From: [Limnothrix rosea] IAM M-220
Lineage (GTDB): Bacteria; Cyanobacteriota; Cyanobacteriia; Cyanobacteriales; MRBY01
NCBI RefSeq assembly: GCF_001904615.1
Contig: NZ_MRBY01000021.1
Coordinates: forward strand, 1 to 62,553
Direction: 5' to 3'
DNA: 62,553 bases
Of this stretch, positions 35,834-44,883 are shown one piece after another. Made by a program: the position numbers and the translations under genes. The stretch's first letter is position 1; the number at the start of each line of letters is the position of its first letter. The notes under the pieces were generated by a model. It saw only the letters and a program-made list of their open reading frames with translations, did no database searches and had not been told where the DNA came from.

Positions 35834-36985
35834 TCACTGTTTCAAGAGCAAATAGAAAAGTTGCCCTTCATCATTGACAAGCCCTGCTTCTGTTTGGACA
35901 TTTACACCTGTGCCAAGGAAAATATCGACGCGACCTGCGCCTTTAATCGCGCTACCAGTGTCTTGGTCGAGGGCATAGAAATTTCGATCTAGCTTAATCC
36001 AGTCACCGTCATAGGTCGGGAAAGGTAACACGGTAGAAACTAGGGCGATCGCCCCCGGTGGCATGAGGGATTTATCAGTGGCAATGGAACGGTGGGCAGT
36101 TACGGGAACATTGAGGCTACCGATGGGTGGCGACCCAAAGGTTTCGCGGAAGAAAATAAAACGGTCATTGCGGGGAATATAGTCGCTAAGTTTTTCGGGA
36201 TTCGTTTCAAAGTAGTCGAGGAGCTTGGGCAAACTCAATTCTTCGGGTGCAAAAACACCGTCATTAATTAACTCTTTACCGAGGCTGACATAGTCATAAT
36301 CAGTGCTGCCATGGAAACCAACAGTCATAACTTTGCCATCGGGCAATTGAAGGCGAGCAGAACCTTGAACTTGTACTAGATAGGCTTCTAGGCGAGTGGG
36401 TAGCCAAACGAGTTCTTGTCCCAGCAATGGGCTATCGGCTGGCGCAACTCCATCGATGCCTTCTAATTCGGCGCGGGTGGGGTGAGGTAATTCCCATTGG
36501 TCAAAGGTGGAGGGTCGGCGGTAAATGGGATAGCGAAACTTGTCGGTGCGAACGGGACTGGCCTGATAAGACGGTTCAAAATAGGCGGTAAAGTCGACGG
36601 TTCCTAAACCATCTGTGCCGACAGATTGATAGAAATCAAATTCCTGCTGAATCTGCTGTTGTAAGGCGTTGGGATTATTGCTAGCCTGCACTAATTCTCG
36701 AAATCTGAGGAGCGATCGCCGCACATTATCGCGGGAAAATTTTGGCGGCAAGTCGAGTGTGGCATAATCCTCTGCTGATTTTGCCGTGTCGAGGTAGGTC
36801 AAACTGTGGTTAATGGACTCAATCAGTTGGGTTTTACTCTCGGCCTGCCAAAGGTCTAAATCTGTATAATCACTGGCTTCTAGCTCAACTTTTTCTAATA
36901 TCTGAGCCAAAACGGGATTTATCCCAGCCATTGCCCAGAAACATCCGGCGATCGCCGCCACCGTTAGCCAATTTCGTCCTATCAA
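35834..36985 (-). CDS. mltA: Membrane-bound lytic murein transglycosylase A (MltA)
   Basis: Peptidoglycan hydrolase cutting the glycan strand with formation of 1,6-anhydro-MurNAc. The 383-residue protein has a signal peptide (about 1-28, ending VLAQ), the MltA barrel (DFTAYFEPSYQASPVRTDKF near 130-150, QGSARLQLPDG) and the C-terminal 3D domain with its three aspartates in ALDQDTGSAIKGAGRVDIFLG. No lipobox cysteine is seen, so it is probably soluble periplasmic. The start appears to be TTG at 36985; a later ATG would remove the signal peptide. It is divergent from the Argonaute gene. Confidence 0.92.
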   Translation of the reverse strand: MIGRNWLTVAAIAGCFWAMAGINPVLAQILEKVELEASDYTDLDLWQAESKTQLIESINHSLTYLDTAKSAEDYATLDLPPKFSRDNVRRSLLRFRELVQASNNPNALQQQIQQEFDFYQSVGTDGLGTVDFTAYFEPSYQASPVRTDKFRYPIYRRPSTFDQWELPHPTRAELEGIDGVAPADSPLLGQELVWLPTRLEAYLVQVQGSARLQLPDGKVMTVGFHGSTDYDYVSLGKELINDGVFAPEELSLPKLLDYFETNPEKLSDYIPRNDRFIFFRETFGSPPIGSLNVPVTAHRSIATDKSLMPPGAIALVSTVLPFPTYDGDWIKLDRNFYALDQDTGSAIKGAGRVDIFLGTGVNVQTEAGLVNDEGQLFYLLLKQ

Positions 36986-37132
36986 CCCTTAAAATCTCCG
37001 CGTTCTTGAGTAATTCGTATCATAAGCCGACTGTTTCTACAGAAAAAATGTTTCCCATATCTTTACCAATCGCCTAAACCATCAATTAAACTGTAGCAAC
37101 TACACGTACATCACGTTTTTGCGCCTTATTTT

Positions 37133-39307
37133 ATGAGCCTGACTTTGTTTGCAGAGATTTTGCCCATTGACGTAACCGCATTACCACAGCTTTTCACTTA
37201 TCAAATCAACTTCACCGGGCAGGCTGATCGCAACCAAGTTGCAAGAAAATTACAATACAGACTCCTAACTGCATTTCGCGGATATTGGGTTTGGAGCAAA
37301 TCAGACCAAAAAATTATTGCTGATCGAAAAATTTCTCAGCCTCAACTACATAATGCACTGGAGCAGTTATGGCAAGATCAAAATGAAGATCTATTTCATC
37401 GATGCATTGACAGTATTCAATTCTCTCAAAACTATTTGATTACAAATCAAGGAATTGCCGATTTTGTATCACAAGGATTACTTCGTCATCATTACGCTCG
37501 GATTGTAGCAATATTAAAACAAAGTCAGCAGCAGAAAAATAGATATTCGATCAATATTGTCCATCAAATATATTCGTGGGTTGTCCATAGTCAGCCGGCA
37601 ATTTCACTATCCATTAAACAAGAAATTGACTATGGTGGCACATTAGCAAGTTATTTACAGAAAAATCCTGATATTCAAAATATCAAAGGATTGCATGTCT
37701 TAGATATAACCAAACCTTCCTTTAATAACGCTATGGAAATTAAAAAGGTAATTGGCAGACTGGGAGAAGGAAATACAAGACAAAGATTATTATCTCAAAC
37801 TAGAAATCCAGCAATGCAGGAAATGATTAAAGAGGCTCCCAATCAAGAAGTCATTGTCGAAGTAGGAAATGCTGGCTACCACTACATTTCCAGCGCTCTT
37901 AAAATTAGAGTTTTAAACCGTGATTATGAAAGGTTTGGTATACGAGAACGGTTACAAATACCATCGGATGAACGTATAAAATACCTTAAGCCTGCAATGG
38001 ATTTTGTGCAGAACTTAAACTATTTACAAAGAGCATATAACTCAAGAAGCAACAATTGTTTCATTATGCCGCATCAAAGCTGGGGACATGACCTTGACTT
38101 ATTATTTGGAAGCAATCATGTAATTCAAGCTTCACAAGCTAGCAAAAAGCTGCAAACAATTAAAAATTATGGTGAATATAGAAAAACTGGCAAGGAAGTA
38201 ATCAGCATTTCTATTCTAAACTGTACAGGGAAGGATTACAGCAAAAATACTGGTGACAGTCTAAATAATCTGTATAGATTTCGTGATGCTCTCAAAAAGA
38301 ATTTTCACCCAGATGTAACGAAAAGAAGACTCCCTTATAAGTTGAAGTTAGTAGAACAAATAGATTTGAACAGTAAACAATGTTCTCGAACAGAAATTTC
38401 ACAAGTAGTTTCTAAGTTAGCAGTTAATCAGCCTGATATTGTTCTTTGTTTAATGCCCAAAGGTGCATCGTATGATATTACTGACAGAACGTTATACGAC
38501 GACCTAAAGCAATTTTTCTTGCAGAATAATTTACAGTCTCAAATGATTCGTGAAGAGACTCTTTATAACTTTAATTATAAGCTTGACAATATCATTTTAG
38601 GTGTCATGGCAAAAGTTGGCAGCGTGCCTTATATTTTGGCAAATCCGTTGGAATATACGGATTTAATTGTGGGTTTGGATGTGTCTCGTCGTCGCAAGAA
38701 AAATAATCAAGGAACTAACAGTGTCGCTGCCATGACTCGTATTTATACTAATCAAGGGGAATTGGTTCACTATAGTATTCGTGACGCTGTAATTGATGGA
38801 GAAATTCTGCCGGAACACATTCTTTATGATTTGTTTCCTGCTGAAGAGTTTGGAGGGAAACACATTCTTATTCATCGTGATGGCTTGTTTCCTGAAAATG
38901 AGCGGTTAACACTAGATAAAATTGGCGCTGAAATCAAAGCAAGGTTCAATTATGTGTCTGTTATTAAGAGTGGTAATCCGAGACTATATGGCATACGTAA
39001 TCAGCAAGTGGGGAAAGCACCAAAAGGAAGCATTTTTCAAATATCAGATAGAGAAGCATTTGTTGTTAGTTCTGAATTTCCTGATGGTTTTAAAGCGACG
39101 CCTCAACCTCTTCGGGTAGAAACATTTGATGGTTTTTCTTTACAGCACGCTGTGCATTCGGTGTTGTCATTGACTTATTTGCATTATGGTTCTGAGCGAT
39201 CGCCTCGATTGCCTGTCAGTACTTACTATGCGGACAAAATTTCCACAATGGCTTCTAAAGGAATTAAGCCTCGTGATCCAGATGGTAATTTACCGTTTTG
39301 GCTGTAG
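37133..39307 (+). CDS. ago: Long prokaryotic Argonaute, predicted catalytically active
   Basis: A 724-residue pAgo, probably a DNA-guided nuclease. The MID domain keeps the full 5'-phosphate pocket: Y455, K459, Q470 and K494, with the same spacing (4, 11, 24) as R418/K422/Q433/K457 of Thermus TtAgo. The PIWI domain has a complete DEDD tetrad: D516 in VGLDVSR, E557 in DGEILPE, D583 in HRDG and D701 in YYADKIS. The N and PAZ-like parts (about 1-300, with GYHYISSALKIRV) are present, so it is a long pAgo. Characterised cyanobacterial relatives are SeAgo and LrAgo. No helicase, nuclease or Cas gene flanks it. The gene is AT-rich with only one HIP1 site (39197), suggesting acquisition by transfer. 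Confidence 0.95.
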   Translation: MSLTLFAEILPIDVTALPQLFTYQINFTGQADRNQVARKLQYRLLTAFRGYWVWSKSDQKIIADRKISQPQLHNALEQLWQDQNEDLFHRCIDSIQFSQNYLITNQGIADFVSQGLLRHHYARIVAILKQSQQQKNRYSINIVHQIYSWVVHSQPAISLSIKQEIDYGGTLASYLQKNPDIQNIKGLHVLDITKPSFNNAMEIKKVIGRLGEGNTRQRLLSQTRNPAMQEMIKEAPNQEVIVEVGNAGYHYISSALKIRVLNRDYERFGIRERLQIPSDERIKYLKPAMDFVQNLNYLQRAYNSRSNNCFIMPHQSWGHDLDLLFGSNHVIQASQASKKLQTIKNYGEYRKTGKEVISISILNCTGKDYSKNTGDSLNNLYRFRDALKKNFHPDVTKRRLPYKLKLVEQIDLNSKQCSRTEISQVVSKLAVNQPDIVLCLMPKGASYDITDRTLYDDLKQFFLQNNLQSQMIREETLYNFNYKLDNIILGVMAKVGSVPYILANPLEYTDLIVGLDVSRRRKKNNQGTNSVAAMTRIYTNQGELVHYSIRDAVIDGEILPEHILYDLFPAEEFGGKHILIHRDGLFPENERLTLDKIGAEIKARFNYVSVIKSGNPRLYGIRNQQVGKAPKGSIFQISDREAFVVSSEFPDGFKATPQPLRVETFDGFSLQHAVHSVLSLTYLHYGSERSPRLPVSTYYADKISTMASKGIKPRDPDGNLPFWL

Positions 39308-39342
39308 GTACTTAAGTTGGTCGAGCGATAGTTACTTATGGG

Positions 39343-39549
39343 GAGGCGATCGCCCTCTCTGAGACTTGTTGGAGACAAAATGTAAGAGCTAAAACATTCA
39401 TTTCTGCTGAATTGGCAGATGGCTTATTGCCCACTTTGGTTGACCAAGTATTTGAGGGAATCGAATCTCTATTGGAAGCGATGTGATTTATAGAAGCAAA
39501 TGAAGCTCAAGGTAAAATCGTAATCTTGGTCACTGTTGAATCGCTTTAA
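39343..39549 (+). pseudogene. Quinone oxidoreductase-like (MDR family) C-terminal remnant
   Basis: One frame reads EAIALSETCWRQNVRAKTFI, then ELADGLLPTLVDQVF, a TGA stop at 39484, and continues FIEANEAQGKIVILV to a TAA at 39547. This follows the C-terminal pattern of zinc-type or quinone oxidoreductases (..IALT..F.....ADG.L.PVID.VFPLEEA.EAHRYMEAN...GKIVL). Only about 67 codons remain and a stop interrupts them. No other gene is visible between the Argonaute and the pentapeptide gene (39308-39639). Confidence 0.6.
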
Positions 39550-39639
39550 TTGCAGGCGATCGCCCATATATTTAATCAGCAAAAAACGGATCGAGCAGTG
39601 ACTCAATCCGTTTGGGAAAATAATTTTATATCAAGGTTT

Positions 39640-40137
39640 CTAGCAACCGAGAGAATCCGCTGTCGCAATACCAGTCACAGGATTCACCCCAGTCGCCGCC
39701 GCACAAAGTTTCTTTTGCTGAGTACCATCAAGAACCGCAAAACTAAAATCAGCGCCATCAATATTTGCACCATCGAAGGTCGAACGCAGGAGAATAGCCT
39801 CCTCGAAAATAGCACCAGACAAATCAGCGTCAGTAAACTTCGTCAGATAGGCAATACCATTAGTCATATTTGCGCCATGTAAATCAGCATTTTGTAGCTG
39901 ACAACTATTAAAAACAGCCCCTCGCAAATCCGTCTCACTTAAATCCGCATTACGAAAATTCACCTCAGTAAATTCAGCCCCCTGGAAACTTTCCCCAGCA
40001 AAATTTTCATTAGCAAAATCTTCACTATCGATCGCCGAACGCGAAGTCGCCGCTGGACTCGATGCATAGGCAGGAGATCCAACAAATAAACATAACACCA
40101 TCAAAGATAAACATGCGATTCGCACTAAAACCTTCAT
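39640..40137 (-). CDS. Exported pentapeptide-repeat protein
   Basis: A 165-residue protein with a signal peptide (about 1-25, ending PAYASS) and a right-handed beta-helix of A(D/N)LXX-type repeats (FRNADLSETDLRGAVF, LQNADLHGANMTNG, FTDADLSGAIFEEA, FDGANIDGADF). It ends with two cysteines that could pair. Such small lumenal or periplasmic pentapeptide proteins are common in cyanobacteria. I chose the ATG at 40137 (MKVLVRIACL), preceded by GAGGG; the upstream alternative start adds six residues. It is divergent from trpD. Confidence 0.88.
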   Translation of the reverse strand: MKVLVRIACLSLMVLCLFVGSPAYASSPAATSRSAIDSEDFANENFAGESFQGAEFTEVNFRNADLSETDLRGAVFNSCQLQNADLHGANMTNGIAYLTKFTDADLSGAIFEEAILLRSTFDGANIDGADFSFAVLDGTQQKKLCAAATGVNPVTGIATADSLGC

Positions 40138-40262
40138 AACCCTCAAATTGCCCATTGCCTAAAAGAACCTTTTTCAAGGCATATTCTAAAAGATTCTCGG
40201 AATGACTGGGAATTCCGATAAAGTTTTTGGAGAGAATAAATTTTTTTGCTTGCGTTTTTGCC

Positions 40263-41300
40263 ATGACAACAACCAATTGGACAGACTTTCTTACACAGCT
40301 CATCGAAGGGATTTCCCTCGACCAAGAGCAAGCACGTACTTTGATGACAGGCTGGCTCAACGAAGAGATTTCACCGATTTTGTCGGGGGCAATTTTAGCG
40401 GCGATCCAAACGAAAGGAGTTTCGGCAGACGAGCTAACAGGGATGGCGAGGGTTTTAAAATCTCAATCGCTACAACAGGAAACGCTCAATCATAATCAGC
40501 CCGTTGTGGATACCTGCGGTACGGGTGGTGATGGTTCTTCGACCTTTAATATCTCCACGGCTGTGGCCTTTGTCACGGCTGCGGCAGGGGTAAAAGTCGC
40601 GAAACACGGTAATCGTTCGGCTTCAAGTAAGGTTGGTTCGGCGGATGTGTTGGAAGCTTTAGGTGTGGATTTGGGTGCGCCTAGCGAAAAAGTGGCTGCG
40701 GCTCTAAATGAAGTAGGTATTACGTTCCTATTTGCGCGGGGCTGGCATCCAGCCATGAAGGCAGTGGCTCCGATTCGTCAGGAAATGAAAATCCGCACAG
40801 TGTTTAATTTGCTTGGCCCTTTGGTGAATCCGCTGCAACCCACTGGGCAAATTATTGGTGTCTATGATCCGAAATTTATCGAACGGATGGCGATCGCCCT
40901 CCAGCAGCTAGGCACAACAAAAGCAATGGTGCTCCATGGTCGCGAGAAACTTGATGAAGCAGGCTTAGGCGATTTAACAGATTTGACGGCGGTGAATGGC
41001 AATGACGTAAAAACCATCACCCTCGATCCCAAAGAATTAGGTTTAACCTCTGTTCCCCTCGCAGACTTGAAAGGTGGCGATATTCCTGTTAACCAAGAAA
41101 TTCTTACTAACGTCCTCCAAGGTAAAGCGACAAAAGCCCAAACCGATGTGGTGGCGCTTAATGCATCCCTTGCCCTTCAGGTTGCGGGTTCCGTTGAATG
41201 GGGAAATCATGCCGCAGGTATCGCCAAAGCAAAAGAAGTCATTGCCAGTGGCGCAGCGTGGGACAAACTTCAGGCTCTTGTGAGTTTTCTAAAAGCGTAG
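40263..41300 (+). CDS. trpD: Anthranilate phosphoribosyltransferase
   Basis: Tryptophan pathway enzyme joining anthranilate and PRPP. Motifs: the PRPP-binding [37 protein letters not shown], and the anthranilate/metal region [15 protein letters not shown]. The 345-residue length from ATG 40263 ([10 protein letters not shown]) is normal; the frame is open from 40227 but lacks family resemblance there. No other trp gene lies nearby, as usual in cyanobacteria where trp genes are scattered. Confidence 0.96.
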   Translation: MTTTNWTDFLTQLIEGISLDQEQARTLMTGWLNEEISPILSGAILAAIQTKGVSADELTGMARVLKSQSLQQETLNHNQPVVDTCGTGGDGSSTFNISTAVAFVTAAAGVKVAKHGNRSASSKVGSADVLEALGVDLGAPSEKVAAALNEVGITFLFARGWHPAMKAVAPIRQEMKIRTVFNLLGPLVNPLQPTGQIIGVYDPKFIERMAIALQQLGTTKAMVLHGREKLDEAGLGDLTDLTAVNGNDVKTITLDPKELGLTSVPLADLKGGDIPVNQEILTNVLQGKATKAQTDVVALNASLALQVAGSVEWGNHAAGIAKAKEVIASGAAWDKLQALVSFLKA

Positions 41301-41377
41301 GGAGAGACGCGGAGAATGGGAGATTCGGGGGACGCGGGGATTTTTGGTTTGGCGATCGCCCCGTCATCTCATTTTTA

Positions 41378-43117
41378 TTACTCGGTGGCTTCCGAAGCCT
41401 TTTTCCATTGGGCAATATTCCAAGTATTCATATCCCATGGCGTGAGGGAAACACCCGATAAGTTATTGCTAACCCCAGCTGTTTCCGCACGATGCACGAG
41501 GGGAATTACCACAAAATTATTCACAAGCAAATCATTCATTTCAATAATGGCGGCCTGCCGTTTTTCTGGATCGAGTTCTTTATTAGTCGCTGCCCAAAGC
41601 TCGTCATAGTCAGGATTACAATAGCGGGCGTAATTATCGCCAGTCCAACTATTTTCCATAGTCGGGATTTGGCTGCAGGTATAGCGTTTTAAATAGGGCA
41701 GCGGATCAGGGTTGGTATTGCCAGTCGTGAACATTTGCAGATCAGCAACAAATCTTTCTGCCGTGTCTGCATTGGCAGGATCTCCTGAGAAAAAGACACT
41801 AGCGTCAATACTCTTCAGTTCCAGATCAATGCCAATCTCCCGTAAGTTTTGTTTGGCGATCGCCTGAGTTTTTTGCCGCAAGGGATTTACGGAAGTCTGA
41901 AAAACCATTTTCATTTCCACGCCATCTTTATCCCGTGTGCCATCGCCATTACTATCCACCCAGCCCGCTTCATCCAGCAAAGCATTGGCTTTTTCGAGAT
42001 TGAATTCGTAGCTGGTGTTGGGCGAAACCAATTCCGGCGGGTTCACCACAAAATTGGCATTAGCTTTGCCTGTAATCCCATAAAGCTCTTCGGTGATTGT
42101 GTCTCGATCAATAGCTGTGGCGATCGCCTCCCGAACCTTAATATCCGTCAAAAATGGGTGAGGAAATTCGGTGCTAGAACGTTCACCTTCAGCCGTTTCT
42201 TTGTTGGGGTCGGTGAAATTAATAATGATGCGCTCACCAAGGGAACCAAAATTAGCAACCACCTCACCCTGTCCCCCTTGACTCAGCTCATCCAGAATTT
42301 TCGATTCCACTTGGAGGTTATAGGCAAAATCCGCATCGCCCGTTTGCAACACAGCCCGCGCCGCCGAAGTTGCATCACCACCGCCCTTTAGCTCAAGACG
42401 CTCAAACCCAACCGTCTCCGCCTCACGATAATTCGGATTTTTTTCATAAACCACCACATCACCGGGCTTAAATTCCACCACCCGATAGGCTCCTGTGCCC
42501 ACAGGCATCAAATTTGCCGGAGCCGTTCTTGCTTCAGTCCCTTGGTAATCTTCAAATTTATGCTTCGGTAACAGCATTCCCTCACTACCGACAAACACCC
42601 CAAACCAAGACGGTGTCACCTCTTTAAAAGTAACCTTGACGGTCAGCTCATCAATCGCCTCGACCTTCTCGACCACCTCAAAAATCCCTAAACTGGTCGC
42701 GCCAGTATCAGGATTACTCGCCCATTCATAGGTGAAGACCACATCCTCAGCGGTAAAGGGTTCGCCGTCAGACCATAAAATATCAGGCTTAAGCTGCCAC
42801 GTCACCGATAAACCATCTGCTGCAACACCGCCATTTTCGACACTCGGAATTTCCGCCGCCAAAATCGGAATTAATTCGCTATTTTCATTAAAGGTTGCCA
42901 GAGGCTCTAGCGTAATGCGGCTCGCTTCCCAATCCTTAAAACCCGTCGAGAGATGGGGATTTAGAATAGTCGGCGCTTGCCAATACAGAAGTTTTAAAGT
43001 CGAGGTATCTTCAGTATTTGTCTGGATTCCCGGAGAAGTTTGAGTGCCACCACAGGCAGCTAACCCCAACAAAGAAATAAGCGACATGCTGACGGCAAGG
43101 CGAGAAACAAAGGACAT
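41378..43117 (-). CDS. ABC transporter peptide-binding lipoprotein (DppA/OppA family)
   Basis: A 579-residue substrate-binding protein (SBP family 5). The signal peptide ends in a lipobox LAAC (residues about 19-22 from the ATG at 43117), so the protein is lipid-anchored. Family motifs: WQLKPDILWSDGEPFTAEDV, VREAIATAIDRDTITEELYG and a C-terminal LYTxx-like hinge region. No permease or ATPase genes are next to it. The start at 43117 (MSFVSRLAVS) opens the signal peptide; the longer frame to 43207 is not needed. It lies 70 bases after the FAH gene on the same strand. Confidence 0.92.
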   Translation of the reverse strand: MSFVSRLAVSMSLISLLGLAACGGTQTSPGIQTNTEDTSTLKLLYWQAPTILNPHLSTGFKDWEASRITLEPLATFNENSELIPILAAEIPSVENGGVAADGLSVTWQLKPDILWSDGEPFTAEDVVFTYEWASNPDTGATSLGIFEVVEKVEAIDELTVKVTFKEVTPSWFGVFVGSEGMLLPKHKFEDYQGTEARTAPANLMPVGTGAYRVVEFKPGDVVVYEKNPNYREAETVGFERLELKGGGDATSAARAVLQTGDADFAYNLQVESKILDELSQGGQGEVVANFGSLGERIIINFTDPNKETAEGERSSTEFPHPFLTDIKVREAIATAIDRDTITEELYGITGKANANFVVNPPELVSPNTSYEFNLEKANALLDEAGWVDSNGDGTRDKDGVEMKMVFQTSVNPLRQKTQAIAKQNLREIGIDLELKSIDASVFFSGDPANADTAERFVADLQMFTTGNTNPDPLPYLKRYTCSQIPTMENSWTGDNYARYCNPDYDELWAATNKELDPEKRQAAIIEMNDLLVNNFVVIPLVHRAETAGVSNNLSGVSLTPWDMNTWNIAQWKKASEATE

Positions 43118-43187
43118 AGGCTCTGGCAGATCCAATAATTTGTTAGGAATAATTGTGGAGTAAATTTTACGGGATATTCTTCCGCAC

Positions 43188-43967
43188 TTACTGTTTTGGG
43201 GCAACAACGGTATTTTCTAATTCGCCAATGCCCTCAATGGCAATCCGGATGCGATCGCCGATATTGACTTTCCCCACCCCAGAAGGTGTCCCCGTCAAAA
43301 CCACATCCCCCGGCAATAGCGTCATCACATGGGAGATATAACTCACCAACTCCGTCACCGAAAACACCATATCCAACACGGAAGCTGACTGGTGAGGTTC
43401 CAGCGCATCGTTAATATAAGTCTGCAATTTCGCTTCTGGACTCAGTTCCCGCACAATCCATGGGCCCAATGGGCAAAATGTATCAAAGCCCTTCGCCCGC
43501 GTCCATTGACCGTCTTTTTTCTGTAAATCTCGCGCCGTCACATCATTGGCGATCGTGTAGCCCCAAATCTTGGTATGAGCTTCTTCCGGGGTGCAGTGGA
43601 ATGTGCGATCGCCGATAATCAAAGCCAGCTCCCCTTCAAAATCAACCCAATTCGACTGGGACGGATAAACAATATTTTCTTCATGGGCAATAATCGTCGT
43701 CGAAGGCTTGAGAAAAAGTAACGGCTCCGTCGGCACCTCATTCCCCAGCTCCGACGCATGACCCACAAAATTGCGACCCACTGCAATCACCTTAGAAGGC
43801 GCACAAGGAGGCAAAATTTTATAACTATCCGGCTCAATCGTCATTTCCGTCACCTGACCACCGAGCCAAGCAGGCGCGTCGAGAACCTTTACCTCGCGAT
43901 TTAGACAAAGCACACCATAATACACCTGCCCTTGGCGAGTTTGAATCCGGACATAACGTTGCGCCAT
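43188..43967 (-). CDS. Fumarylacetoacetate hydrolase family protein
   Basis: A 259-residue protein with the FAH fold. The conserved metal and catalytic region is visible: SKVIAVGRNFVGHASELG, PLLFLKPSTTII, WVDFEGELALIIG (metal-binding acidic residues), GYTIANDVTARDLQ, and LLPGDVVLTGTPSGVGKV. Likely a hydrolase or decarboxylase on acylpyruvates or oxaloacetate; the exact substrate is not predictable. Start ATG 43967 (MAQRYVRIQT) is favoured over 43985. It probably shares a transcript with the peptide-binding lipoprotein gene downstream. Confidence 0.9.
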   Translation of the reverse strand: MAQRYVRIQTRQGQVYYGVLCLNREVKVLDAPAWLGGQVTEMTIEPDSYKILPPCAPSKVIAVGRNFVGHASELGNEVPTEPLLFLKPSTTIIAHEENIVYPSQSNWVDFEGELALIIGDRTFHCTPEEAHTKIWGYTIANDVTARDLQKKDGQWTRAKGFDTFCPLGPWIVRELSPEAKLQTYINDALEPHQSASVLDMVFSVTELVSYISHVMTLLPGDVVLTGTPSGVGKVNIGDRIRIAIEGIGELENTVVAPKQ

Positions 43968-44195
43968 AGCAAAAATCTGAACCAACCTTTACAAAAAAAA
44001 GAGCCTCACCCGTGCCAGCATACTGGAGAAATCCCACAAAACAAGGGGGCTTACAGAAGCAATATCCAAAGAGGTGCAAGGTATAGTAGAATTCTATATC
44101 CTTGCTACTCAAATAAATTCGAAGAAATCAACAATATTTTGTGAATTTTTTCAGATAACCAAGTAGCCCCCTGTCCACAAGGAAAAAATTATTTA

Positions 44196-44549
44196 ATGAG
44201 CAATAACTACGAATTAATGTACATCTTGCGCCCAGACATTGGCGAAGAGCAAGTACAAGAAGCCTCCACAAAGTACAAGACTATGTTGCAAGAGTCTGGT
44301 GCTACTGACATACAAGTTCAAGTACGCGGTAAGCGTCACTTGGCCTATCCGATCCAAAACTTCAACGATGGCATCTACATCCAAGTCAACTTCAAAGCTG
44401 ACGGTAGCCAGATTAAAACCTACGAGCGTGACATGCGTTTCAACGAATCTGTCATTCGTTATCTGACCATGAAGATGGATGCTGAACCTGTTCTCGCTGC
44501 TGATGCTGAGGATGCTCCTCCTTCTGAGCCTGCGGCTCCCGGCGCTTAG
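44196..44549 (+). CDS. rpsF: 30S ribosomal protein S6
   Basis: A 117-residue ribosomal protein, starting MSNNYELMYILRPDIGEEQV and containing RGKRHLAYPIQNFNDGIYIQ and FNESVIRYLTMK. The Ala/Pro/Glu-rich C-terminal tail is typical of cyanobacterial S6. It stands alone with its own promoter region upstream and a terminator downstream. Confidence 0.97.
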   Translation: MSNNYELMYILRPDIGEEQVQEASTKYKTMLQESGATDIQVQVRGKRHLAYPIQNFNDGIYIQVNFKADGSQIKTYERDMRFNESVIRYLTMKMDAEPVLAADAEDAPPSEPAAPGA

Positions 44550-44631
44550 GTTTAAATATCTTTTAAATAGCTCTTTTAGAACTAAATTATTTAGTCAGGA
44601 GCTATGTCGGGTCATTGAATTCGAAGTGTGA

Positions 44632-44657
44632 CGGCAGGTATAACCTGTCGTTTTTTT
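44632..44657 (+). terminator. Rho-independent terminator of rpsF
   Basis: Stem CGGCAGGT (44632-44639) / ACCTGTCG (44643-44650) with one G-T pair and a 3-base loop, followed by seven T residues. Confidence 0.85.
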
Positions 44658-44883
44658 GTGTGAAAAATCCCACTAAAGTGCCGATGATTGCTGCTCGAAA
44701 AGTAGGTTTTTAAAGTTTCTGTGAAGCTGAAATGATTACTGATGATTGTTGGCATGCTTTGACTCAAAAAAACTTACAGGTCACCCAGTCCAATACAAAT
44801 CATTGCTAAGTGCAGATTATGTTGACCGTTTTTACAAAAATAAGAAGAATAAGGCTAATAATTATCAGAGTTCTATAAAAAAA

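Noticed and set aside
39308-39640. Argonaute-associated partner gene downstream
   Set aside because: Only an oxidoreductase remnant with an in-frame stop is visible; no nuclease, helicase or membrane effector frame exists.
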